A stretch of 64,000 bases of DNA, taken from Apoda limacodes (lineage: Eukaryota; Arthropoda; Insecta; Lepidoptera; Limacodidae). Made by a program: the position numbers and the translations under genes. The stretch covers positions 31,823,521-31,887,520 of the forward strand of contig OX291544.1 of the NCBI GenBank assembly GCA_946406115.1, written 5' to 3'. Below the pieces are notes generated by a model. The model was not told where the DNA came from and ran no database searches. It saw only the letters and a program-made list of their open reading frames with translations. Positions 1-12,600 of the stretch are shown one piece after another. Every line of letters starts with the position of its first letter. Within the stretch, counting starts at the first letter, position 1.

Positions 1-436
1 GTCAGAGATCTTTTTAAGCCATAACAGGGCCCTATAAATGGCTTGAAACCTACGGTAGGCCTGGCTTGCAAAGGTCAGATAAACTCATCTAGAAAAGTAA
101 CTACAAATTTGGGTTGAAACGAGGCATCTACAGAAATTAAAAAAAAAATTGTTGGCTCTTAGTGCAAATCTTTCTCGCATGATCATGCAGTGTTATGTTT
201 ATACGCGGAAATAAACATTTGATACATTTGGCGTTCAATGACAGCAATTAAAATGCCCATTGATTGATATGTAAGTAGATGAAGATGCTGTCGAATTTAC
301 CCTTTTATCGAGTATGTGTATACTGTATAACGTGTTGGTAAATGATTACGTTTGTGTGTGTGTGGCAAAGACAGAAAGACTTATGGGTATAGAACACACA
401 ACCTGACCTCGTGCCAGGGTGTGTGTGTGCGTATAC
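1..436. other. Sec8 intron 16 (partial), nothing else recognised
   Basis: AT-rich sequence downstream of the gtatac donor, with a short GT-rich run near 350-430. No exon with the expected Sec8 C-terminus and no repeat family was recognised. Confidence 0.5.
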
Positions 437-664
437 CTGCATGGAGCACGTGAGAAGATGCAGATAAAGGTGCGCACGGTGCAGGCCGTCGTGCGAGAGG
501 TGCAGCGCGGCAAGGCAGTGCCGCAGCGTGGCCAGCCCCGCGCCTCCACCCGTAACACCGGCAGCCCCCACCGCACCCCCACCACCCACAGCACCGCGCC
601 CACGACACACCCACGCCCATACTACGCCCGCAGACATCATCTCGCCCAGACCATTTAGCACATA
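437..664 (-). CDS. Sec8: Sec8 exon 16 (last visible exon)
   Basis: The exon has 76 codons. After tgttttgtag it reads YVLNGLGEMMSAGVVWAWVC, a Gly-rich loop, then GLATLRHCLAALHLSHDGLH and LLTCSMQ at phase 0 before gtatac. It matches the family text 'YIFEGLGHLISxILIN ... CRNIFVLQQNLT'. Nothing resembling the remaining C-terminal block is seen in 1-436. Confidence 0.87.
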
Positions 665-3600
665 CTACAAAACACATAATATAGTAATATTATGCCCATT
701 ACTCTATCGAAAAGGGCGCCAAAAACCTGTAAATAGTTTCTGGGATTTGAATTGTTCTTCTGGAGCAAAGACAAATAAATTAACTTGCAATATAATAAAA
801 ATTAATTGTTACAAACATTGAATTATATGTTACGCTAGAATGGTAACTCAAAACATTGCTCACGAACGTAGGCTGATGTGTCGCTACTATAGATTATCAC
901 AATAACTTAATAAAATGAACCTAAGCAGATGTGGCGTACAGTCATGTGTTAATTATAACATAGTTTTTAAAATTTAAGATATACTAGAGGATAGCAGAAA
1001 TCTGATAAAAGACGGTGTCCCTGTGTGTGTTCTACCGCTTGTATAGTGGGATGTGTTCTGAGGAATTGTTTGAAATGATGCCCGCGGCTTTCTACCATCG
1101 CACCCTAGAACTAAATGGTCACGCAGAGTGCGGTTTCAGAGGAACTTCCTCCCGCAAACTGCGAAATGAGCTCCTTGACAAGGTTTTCTCTAAGTACTAT
1201 AGGTATGGGGTTATTTATAAAAGAAGTGATTCGATTTTTGAATAGTCGGGCAACGCGCGAGTAATGCTCCTAGTATTGCAAGCGTCCATAGGCTCATCAT
1301 CAGGCAGGCCGTAAGCATGTTTGACACCTTAGTGTGTGTGTATGTGACTAACCGCGAGTCGCTGCGGCGCGAGCACGGGCGCGGCGTGCTCGTGGAAGGC
1401 GAGCAACGCGTGCGCGAGCCGGGCCGCTCCCCCCGCCTCGCCGCCCGTCTCACCCTCCGCGCCCGCCCCACCCTCCTGCCCGAGGTAGTGGAAGCACTGG
1501 ATACGCAACTGTTGAACACAACAAATATAACTTTATTATTTCAACTTTACTTTGTATATTATTATAAAAATCCTAACCAATCGTATTTCTTCGTACTACT
1601 CTCATTCTTTTCGTTGAAAGTTACATTTTTTCTAATAGCAGCTGCAGTATCTCTTGTATTGCGAAATAACTTAAGCACTAAAATACTCTGAATGTGTTAA
1701 TCAGGTCGAACAGCACGAGGATTTTTTAATCAGACCGCGCACCACATCTCTCACGGTAGAGTTCTGCTGCCGCTCTGAAGTTATAGTTGGTTACCTGATC
1801 AACCGATAATTAGGCTGATTGTTTGAGCTGAGCTGAGTAGGTTATACATAAAATCGATTGAAATAATTTGCGTAGGTACTATCTCGTTAAGTAATGCCGG
1901 AGACTAAAATGTGCGGGCGGGCGCGGAGGGGCGGGCAGGGTGCGGTACGGATAGACGCAGAAAAGCTGCGTAAGAACATTTTTGCTACGTTTGATTGGTT
2001 AAATCGCAGAATACATGAGTTAGGGATTATCAAAGCAAAAGTGAACAAGTAACTTTTTTGCTTATCACTTGAGACAAACTTGACACTTATCACAAAAATT
2101 GAGACAGAATTTTTATTTTTATTGCAAATGAATACTAAACACTTACACTATTGTAACACGAAGGCTTCTGCATTAGAACGGTTGGACCGTGTATGTATAT
2201 TTATGTTTGTAATTAATCTTAATTTTAAAATAAATCTTTAAATTATGTCATAAAGGTAGGTATCGTAATAAAAAACAATAAAAATATGCCACTTACTTAA
2301 CATTTTTATTTCTGATAGGACCTTAATTTTTAATGTAGAATAACAATATTTTCATAATCAATTTGAAATAATTGTGATATTCATTTTACTTTAATGAAAC
2401 GACAACTTGTAAATTGATCTGAAAATACGTCATTTGTTACTTAGAATGTCGATGTACGATACATTGTATTGTACCGGTGTGCCTAACACATACTGAATAA
2501 CAGTATTACCCTGTGTTGTGAAAATCTTAGCTTTGCTGAAATAACGTAGGTGTGGCTCTGGGATCCTGGACGTGGACCATTAGCGTGACTAACCTCCAGA
2601 TGCAGCAGCAGGAGGCACTTGTGCGCGATCTCGTCGAATATGAGCGCTGCGGCCGCCACGTCGCCCACGAACTGTTCCGACACCTTCGCGCCGCCGCCCG
2701 CCGCGCTCGCCGCCGCCGACCACACGCTTGGCAGCGACCGAATGTTCGCGCTCACCCAGTCCTGGATAACACACAAAAGTACTACAATTATATCAGCAAA
2801 CTTCGTACGCGCAAACAACAATCCCCGAACATTAGAACAATTTTATTCATAATTATATTTTTAACTTTATATGTAAATACTTAAGGTATATTGACTGTTT
2901 ATGCTTTTTTATTAGCTCATGTCATGCGATTTTGTTTCGTTATCCATATAATTTAATTTTATATTATATTCATTAAGATTAATGTATGAAAACTCCATTT
3001 TAAGAACTTTTTTTTTATTTCGATTCTGCGATTTTGTATTTGATTCTTTTGGGATATAAAAGTAGTTTTTAGTGGATTTTTAAAGTCATTTGATATTATT
3101 GAATACATAAGTATAACATATTTGTCTAGAGACCATAGACTCAGCGAGTACGGCGAGGTCTGCCAGCGCGGCCGTGTCGGCGACGATCTCTTTCCTCGCG
3201 ACGGCGCCATCTCCGAGGCTTGAGCCCAAAATCTCTGCCTCGCGCTCATATGACTGCTTCAGCTCCTAAATAAACATAAAATGTTGATTTAAAATGTTAA
3301 GATATGGCCTACTAAAAGTTTACAATTAATAATAATTATTATTATTATAATAATTAATAAATATTCTTACGTTTATATTAGTACCAGACGAGCTCGGTGT
3401 TTCTTTTGTGGAGAAGCCTATTTTTGTACGAACTCTGCATCAAGATAAAGGTATTCATGGTTATTCTCGGTCAGCTATCTTTATGCCAAAAACCAAGTAA
3501 ATTGTAAACATTGTTATATGACGGAATAGAGAAGTAAAAATGGAAAATTTTTTATTCCGCGATAGCCAACACATTCGATTCATAACACATTATAGAATTA

Positions 3601-6600
3601 ATACATAAAAAAAAATTATGTTTTCTCAGTAATATGTAATGATCATAAGAAAACTTAATTTTTTAATGGTACAAAAAAGGGACACCGCAATATTATACAG
3701 CCAAATTTTTATGCGAAGTTAAGTGCGCAATTTTACGCAAATACTGCTAAGGACAGTTTTTTTATTCGCGACTGTACATTCGTACAAGACGCAAACGCAA
3801 ATACTCTTCCTTTCTGTCGCACACGCCTTCACTTTGTATTTAAGAATTTATGTTCAAACTTCAGACTTATCAACTTGGCTCACTTAGTAGAGTCTGCATG
3901 TTGTACAGAGGGCGTGGATTCAATCCCCGTAAGGGACAAACATTTATGTGATGCACATTTAGTTTGTTTTGAGTCTGGATGTTTTCTAAGTAAATAAACA
4001 AGTATGTATGTACGTATTAGTACAAGCTTGGCTTAGCCTGGTACCAGATGCTTTATTTATAAATGTGGGCGAGAACTGGACCTGTGCAGTGAGTTTGTCG
4101 TTAGTGGTGACCTGCCGCCAGTTGGGCAGTGCCTGTAGGAACCTCGCGATGTCATCGTCGTTGAGCCAGCGCTGTGCCCGTGCGGTCGCGGGCGGCGCCA
4201 GTGTAGCGTGTGCGGCGCGGCAGTGCGTCGCAAGCGCACCCAGCGCACAGCCGCACGCCCGCAGCGCGTCGCCGCCGCCGCACGGACCGCACCGAGCCGC
4301 AGACAGGCACGCGTTGTACACCGCCGACCACCCCTCCGCGCAACAAGTGAATATCACTACGTGGTTGCTGAACACAATATGTTACATATTGTACGGGTAT
4401 ATTACAAAATGTGCAAAGGCGTTACTATGTGTTTGAAATAGGTTGGCGCACGGTCCGGCGCATATTCTACACACATTATACGTGAGTTGCGACAGTGTGC
4501 TCGATGCTCACTACTAAGTTACGGATTTCGGCCACCAAAATGGCGTCTAGTCATGCACCAACTCATTTAAAACGCATAGTATGTGGAATCACTATTTGAA
4601 ATTGCCTCCGAGCGAATGTCAATGAAGCTTTTTGTAAATAAGTCTAAAGTTTTCGAGTCACGCATTTTCAGGGGAAATACGCGCGGGCCTGACTTTTTTA
4701 CGTTTGATGTTTACAGAAGGCCTCTCCTTCCGCTGTTTTTGATGTGCGCTGTAGAGTGCGACTTACCCAGGTCTGTATTTGTTTGGCGGCGGCGCTCGCT
4801 CCCGCCACGCGTGCGGCGCTCGCTCCCGCCACGCGTGCGGCGCCCGCATGGCCGCATCGATTTCCGCACGCGCCGCACTGGCGAGCCGCTCGCTCTCGCC
4901 GCACCGCACGTAGTCCGTTATGAACGCGCGCAACGAACATTCGCCACCTCTACAATATCACTATATTTAGAAAGGGCAGCCAAAAAGTCCGCGAAATAAA
5001 GGTTCTCCTTACTAGGGAGATATACCTACTTTTTAATACCATGTCATATTTGAAGCCCGTCATTCATCAATTGATTAGTAACCCTTAAAGCAAGTCCAAA
5101 GGTGAACTGCTCCAGCAAATTGAACTGCACGCTGTGATTACATTCCTCACCAAGCAAGGAAAATGTGCTTAAGCCATAATGCGTGAGATGGGAGCCGTTT
5201 ATGGAGATCGCTGCCCTGGTAAAACCATGATAAACAATTGGCACGATCTTTTAAACTAGGTCGAGACCCGACTTAAGACGACCCCCACCTGGGATAGCCG
5301 ATTGAGGGCGCCACGTTGAATATCGTCGAAAAATTTACACTGGAAGACTGCTTTCTGTTGAACTTTCTGCTTTAGTTGGTGTATCAGATACCCTAATTTG
5401 AGAATTCGTTGTCTTGTTGTTCTGATGTCTATCTAACAGCTTCACAGATGTGAGAGCAGTCTTGATTTGTCTGCATTACCTTTGTTAGACCAACTACTTT
5501 GTGTGTAGTTGTGATATGATGACGGTTTGAGGGCGCACTAACCCGGTGAGCGGCTCTATGTCAGCGCAAAGCCCTAGCAGCGCGGGCAGCACGGCGTGCA
5601 GATGCGCGGGGTGCGGCCGACACACCAGCGGATGTCGGTGCGCGCGCACGCCGCCTGCACTCTCCGACCCATCACCAACCACACCACCACCCACTGTAAC
5701 AACAATTTATTGAATAGACAGATACAATGAAAAAAAAATGATTAACTCTCATAAACACTCCATATAGGCAGAAAGGCACTGCCTACCCTTGAGCATTTAA
5801 CATTTATACATAATAGTAAGTAGTATAAAATATCAGGCTTATAAACGCCGTCTCGTGTTTTCATTTAGCACTTTACGTAGCTACCGACTGACCAGTAGAT
5901 ATTAAACTAATCGAATAAAAAATTTAACGCTTTTGACGTAGACGTCGGTGACAGAACCGAAGGCTTAGATATTTTTTTCCGTGGGAAAGACACACAATAA
6001 TGTGTTAAGATATGGCCTTTCAAATACATTTACACATGAACAATGAAACGAGCTGACAATCAAGTATATCTTTGCACAGGCAGTGTCACTACCGTCTACG
6101 CAAAACGAGAAAAAATATTGCAATTCTCTATATAATCGTTAGTTCTACATTTGCATGGTTTTCACAGCTGGAAGTTAGTGCCTCAAATCAAAAGTTAGCT
6201 ATTCATTCACAATAATAAAAAACTGACGATATCTCCGACGAGTATTTCCAACAATGTTCAGTGAACGTTACAGATGTTAATACGACACCTGTCATACATG
6301 ACCAATACTCGACGAAGTTTTACGATAGCACCGCGATATAACAATAAAATAAATAAATATTCAAGGGTGCTCCCATACAACAAACGTGATTATTTGCCGT
6401 TTTTATAGATAGCGTTTCATGTATGGGGGCGGGGTTTCATGTATGTAGAAAAAAAAAAATTTTTTCTACATTTTTATAAACATGATTTTTTTTGTTTGTT
6501 GCTACAATATTTATTTAATTGCCCTGAAACTTTGATGAGGTTCAGTGCACATGACCAAATTTCCAAAGAAACTGAATACTGATCCACTGCATTAAAATCT

Positions 6601-9600
6601 TAAAACCGTTTTTTTTATATACATTCGGTTTTATGACCTCTAGTTATGACGCGTTATAGACTTCATCATTATATATATATTCATTATAATATAATGTGGC
6701 GTATATCCCTAGTGTTTCAAATGAGTTCCTTGTATGGGGTTCCTACGAAGCAAGCACGATTAGGAATACACACGTGATATCCCTAGTGTTACAAATGAGT
6801 TCCTTGTATGGGGTTCCTACGAAGCAAGTAGGATTAGGAATACACAAGTGATATCCCTAGTGTGACAAATGAGTTCCTTGTATGGGGTTCCTAGGAAGCA
6901 AGCAGGTTTAGGAATACACAAGTTATATCCCTAGTGTTACAAATGACCGAAGGGTGTAATAATCGTTTAGCATCAGATAGGCCTTATCCTTGATGGTCTA
7001 AAGTCTTGGGTACTAGTAGTCTGTAGTAACGAAACGGCCAAGCCACATATTTTGGATAAGGCGTAGGGTTTGTGAAGTTAGGGCTTGCAGAGTCAGGGCA
7101 TGTAGAGTTGGAGAAGCTTTGCTCTACATGAGATTTGATAACTTTTTGTCAATGCGAGCTATACGGTCTCGTCTTGGCAACATTTAACATAAAAATGTTT
7201 TTGGTAGGATAAAAACTTACCCGACAACTTAAACAGCTTGACGCGTCGTCGCTGCGGCTTCTTCTTCCCGAAGTAGTCTGAGAGGCGCAGGTCACCCCCT
7301 CCCTCGACACCGGCCCCCTGCCCCGCGCCCGCCACTACCCCGCCCCGCGTTGCTGCGAGCGTCACGCTCTGTATTTCCAAGTACTCCGTCAAAAGTAACT
7401 GCAACTAGGGAAAACAATTTGACCTCTCAATTTGAAAAAGCGAAAAAAAAGGTGAAAAAAAATATATATTTCCGATAAAATTTCAAATGTTTACAGATTA
7501 GATATAAATTTAAAATAAAAAAAACTATTCTCTGCAAAACTTTAATTGGTTCTAGAATAAATCTGTAGTGTGCGCGGCGTCGTCGGCTTAGAGTGGAGGC
7601 GACCTGTTGAACTACCCTCAATTTGTCTTGTCATAATCACTACACACAATACTAACTAACGGTGTCCTCGGATGCGTTCGTTGGTGAAACTCGAGAGCTG
7701 TATTTTCCTATGACTGGATATCATGCAGGCGACAGTTTGTATTCATCCTCACGATTGAAGTTCTTACACTTTTTTATTTAAATCGCTTCGCGTACCAATC
7801 TACTGTAATATTGGCGATCGGTGGACAAAACCTTAGGCTGGTGGAGCTCAATCAGTGGTTGGAATTTGAGTTAAACAGATGTTCTGCTTTAGGTGATTTT
7901 GTCGTCTGGCAATTCTTTACAGCAGAAATATGTTCTTCGACCCTGTCCGCAATTGTGCGTTTGGTCTTCGTACTGCCGCAGCTGCAGTCAATTTTGTAGA
8001 CACCTGGTGTTTGGTACGGAATTACTTCCTTTGGTGTGCGCACCTGCTGTTCAATTTTGCAGAACGGAACATACACAGTCTTAATGGGAATTTATTCAAA
8101 AGCGATCCAATTTTTTTCCGTTACTCCTTTGATATAGGGCATGAACGCTGGCTGTCTGCTATCCTCTGGATTATTCATAAATTAGTAATGGAACGCGAAA
8201 ATTTAAAAACTTAATTAATTAACAAAACAATTCAAAAACAAATAATAATTCTGATGCGTGCGACTTGAGGTCAGTACACATTGGCCGATTTGCCTACCAT
8301 CGCCATTGTGTACGGGGGCATTTGGCGTTCAATAACTAGCATTAGCCCATCGTTGTGAGCAACAGCGATTCGTGCGGTCGCCGCGACATACGCAAAGCGT
8401 CGTATCGGTGCGTGAGACACAGGTATGGTGCCAGCACGTAAGTCGAGGCATGTCAGAAATAGTTGCACATGTGTACGACGAACACCTTAATTTTTATGGC
8501 ACTAACGTAATAAATAAGCTCACGGACGCTTTTGTTGGGCGGTCATCCTAGTCTTTATATTCTAGAGCATTATACCACCGAGCTATCACAGCAAGTATGT
8601 CGTCGATAGACATGACTTTTGATAACTAATAACATCACATATTTTCTTTTTTACATTACAAAAACCCAAACTAAGCAAAGCTTGTGCTATGGATACCAGA
8701 CAACGACTACAAATAAATACTTTTTTGTTGTAAATACATACAAATAGAAAACACCCAGTCTCAAGACAAACACAAATAATAGGTGTTGGGCTATGAAACC
8801 CACACCCCTCGATAAGCAGTCGGTATTACCCACTGAGCCATGGAGCCGACTAAAATATTCTGTAAGGCTTGAATGTGTTTTGCTGTCTTCTTTAAAACTG
8901 AAAATTCTATTGGTGAGACTAACACTAATAATAACTTAGCTATAAAACGTAAAAAATACTTCTAAATTAACCAAATCATTTGTATATTTTAGTAATTATT
9001 AAATTATCCCTAAAGATTTATATTTAGTCTATTTCTGTAAATGTATTATTTAACGCTACGGCGTTATAGACTTCATAATTATGTGTACTGTGGTTTCCAC
9101 AAATTCTTTCATATAAAATTATGCCATGTATACGACACGCACTTGACTAGTCTTTTTCATTGTGAATTCTCGCAAAACTAAACTGTTTGCTGTCGTGTTA
9201 TGCTCTGTTTATATATTATTATATAAACAGAGCATAACACGACTGTTTATATATTATTATATAAACAGAGCATAACACGACAGCAAACAGTTTAGTTTTG
9301 CGAGAATTCACAATGAAAAAGACTAGTCAAGTGCGTGTCGTATACATGGCATAATTTTATATGAAGGAATTTGTGGAAACCACAGTACACATAATTATGA
9401 AGTCTATAACGCCGTAGCGCGTCATAATTAGAGGTCATAAAACCGTGGATATGTTAAAAAACGGTTTTACGATTTTAATGCAGTGGATCAGGATTAAGAA
9501 TCTTTGGAAATTTGGTCATGTGCACTAAAACTCACTCATGTTTCAGGGCAATTAAATAAATGTTGTAACAACAAACAAAAATTATATATATTTATATAGA

Positions 9601-12600
9601 CTTATATGTAGAAAAATTTTTGGAATTTAATCCGTCAAAATGTGTGTTCTGACAAATCTAAAACATTATAAATGATTCATAATAAAAGAATAATGTGTGT
9701 TAGTCCGGTTAACCTAATTTTTCAATTTCGGTATAACCAGTTTTGTGAGCTCTAGAGGTGATGATTCGAAAGGTAGTATAGGTCACGGCATATAAGTTGA
9801 ACCATGCGCAGTAACACATTTTTGGGTCCCTTGCGGTGGAAATGCGGTGCGACACGAGGGGCAGCGCGTAACCATAGCAACGCAGGCTCTGGGGTACAAT
9901 CACGCACTTAAGTTTTCATATTTTTAAAGTTTTAAAAGTTTAAACTTCTGGCCCGAGTGCTGGTGCTATGCCAATTCAAAATAATGTAAAAGGTGTCAAG
10001 CCGTTACCAATGAGCGACAGTGAATAAAAAACATTCACAAATTTTACCCTTTAGTGTTTTATGGAATTCTTATTTTTTAAGTGTTAACTTTCATTATACC
10101 TAACGACTACTTCCCACAACACTGTTATTCAAGAAGTACAATAACTTGTAAGATGATCCGATATTACGTATTTATGACAATTCTAGCTAAAAAGAGTGTA
10201 TTTATCTAAACTTCTCTAATTGAGTAATTCACTTCATAAATATAATTACTGGGTATATGAGACGTAATAACTGTCGTCTCGTGTGGCGGGCGCAAGACAG
10301 TGCCAGACAGTGAGTACTTAGTTACAATATAAGTTAATAACTTTCAAGCACGAAACCATCACGAAACATTCATTAGTAATTTTGTCTGTAACTGTATTTG
10401 CGCGGACGATCGCCATTTTGGTTGAACTTACGTGCCGCGATTTATACACCCCTCGCCCGTATACATCAAACACACCTAAAAATTAATTCTGCGCATTCAA
10501 GGTCATCGCTAAACTTACATGCATGTATACTTATTTTAAAATTTCAATCGTTATCAGAATACAATTTTCGGCAAATATAACCACGGGACACCTATATCGT
10601 GAACTTACGTCGCAGTGAAGCAACGGGATGACTTGAATTGGTACAAACGAAGAGCTTAATGGAGGGAGATCTACAGCCCTACCCTTTAACTGACTTGGTT
10701 CCTGCGGTAGGTCCTGCGCCGCGCAGCTACCCCAGTTGAAAGGCAGGCCCGTGCAACAGGCGCGTAGCCAGGATTTGTATTTGGGGGGGGGGATGAACAG
10801 TGTCAGCCTGAGGTTAGTTCCCAAGTAGAAAAAGCCAAGTTTTAAATTGCGGTAAAATGGGTTGCGTTGCGATATTTCACGGCGCACACTAGGACACCGG
10901 GTTCTAACATTAACGCGACCGATGCGAGCGCAAAATTTTTCGATTCTGATAGGTAAAGGTCAATCAATCAATAATTCTCACTTATGCATGATGTTGTAAT
11001 GGTTATCATTCATTTGTAAAATTTAAAAAAGGTATTTGATATTGCACTCCCTTGTTCGGTGTTCGGTATGACAAAAATACCGAAATAGTAGTGGTTCTGT
11101 TTTTATTTTACCCATTTGTAAGCTAAAGTCAATCTTATTTAATTCTTGCTATGTAAAAAACTAACAGTTTCCTGAGGTTTTTCTGCATTAAACTCTGCAA
11201 ATTAGCCTAAAATGCAAAGGTGTCATTAATATTTTACTTCTAAGGTAAAAAAAATGGCGTAAAAATAATACAAATCAGTATTGTTGTGTGAACCTAGTGT
11301 TTTGATTCAACGTAGTTGAAGATCCGGTAAGGTAAGTATATGTAGGTACTTACACCGTAGAAAATTAGTTTTTCCCTTGTTTGGTATTAAGTTCATCTGG
11401 CAACCTTGCCAATAACGCGAGGCGTGCGTGCGGCACTTGTAGGTATCGGACGGAAACGTTCGGCGACACGAGCCGATCGCGACACCCGCCAAAGTAAACC
11501 AAAAGGAGCCGACCGACCCAACACGAGTGTTTCGGCATTAGTAAAGTAGTATTTTAATACACAGATCCTTGTCTGTCCGGCCAGTCCGGGGCGACGATGA
11601 CGGTGGCGCGGCGGAAAGGTTCGAATGCGCATCTGAATATTTGAAATTTCAAAGATTTCGGGGGGGGGGATACGACACCCAAACTCAACCCACTGTATAC
11701 GTGCATGCCGTGCACTGTATTTTCAAACGTAAAAACGGTCGTAAAAGTGAGAAAGCGCCGAATCGAATCCACGACGATTAGTTGTCTCTTCCTAATTTTT
11801 TATTTTACAGAAAAGAGACAGGTAGTTGCAGCGAATTACCGTTGTCTCTTTTAGTTATAATTTGAGAGAGTAGACGAAGCAGCGTTTGTATGGGTAAGGT
11901 AAATTTGTTAGATAAACTCAGACTTACAACTTGCTGGACGGCGCTCCAGTAATGTTGTTCAGTATGCAGCCCCGACTCTGACAGCTTGTGTTTCTGTAGT
12001 GCGGCGCGCCACAGCTGCAGCAACCTGACAATACACTGTCGCTCGTTAGGAAATGTCACAAATACTCGACACTATGCGAGTGCTCAACGGGTAAGGCACT
12101 CTTGTATACAATTTACTTTGGAATTGTCAAATCTAAAATTATACAATAGCGAACTTTTAAACATTTTATATTTTTTTGACATTAGATCATTTTAAAAATA
12201 ATATTCAACAAATTTTATTGCAATACCTAAACTATTATTTTTATTTTAACTTTAATTTGTATTTTATATAAGAGACTCTGTGAATTTTCGTTTGTAATTG
12301 AAAAAGTTGTGGTCGGCACTTTCCCTGTATAGGGTAAGCGACAACTTGATCCAAGCACTGATATCTCTGGTTCAGGATTCCTGTGCTTGTGTCAGGATAA
12401 TGGGGCGCACACAAATTGGTTTTACATCAAAAAAGATGTTAGACAGGGATGTGCAGGTTGGTCAATCTATTCATGGACAATTGTCTTACGAGATTTGAAA
12501 GACAAGACCGGTTGACCGGTTTTGTCAAGTACGAGTCCGCTTGCGCACCGAGGGATACGTAAAAGGCAAACTGTACTGAGGGATAAACTTAACTTTACCG

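Noticed and set aside
419..821. Plus-strand open frames opposite Sec8 exon 16
   Set aside because: They are shadows of the GC-rich exon, Pro/Arg/His-rich, with no splice or homology support. The minus strand gives clear Sec8 text.
4008..4441. Plus-strand frames of 142 and 77 codons opposite Sec8 exon 12
   Set aside because: Shadow of the exon on the other strand, running into SINE sequence.
6703..6950. CRISPR array
   Set aside because: Units are contiguous 74-bp repeats without unique spacers, in an animal genome.
8538..8605. tRNA-like word 'attataccaccgagctatca' on the reverse strand
   Set aside because: Only an A-box-like stretch; no matching B box or acceptor stem. At most a worn SINE head.
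6440..9622. One 3.2-kb transposon bounded by 230-bp inverted repeats
   Set aside because: Sec8 exon 9 lies between the repeats, so they are two separate copies of a MITE-like family.
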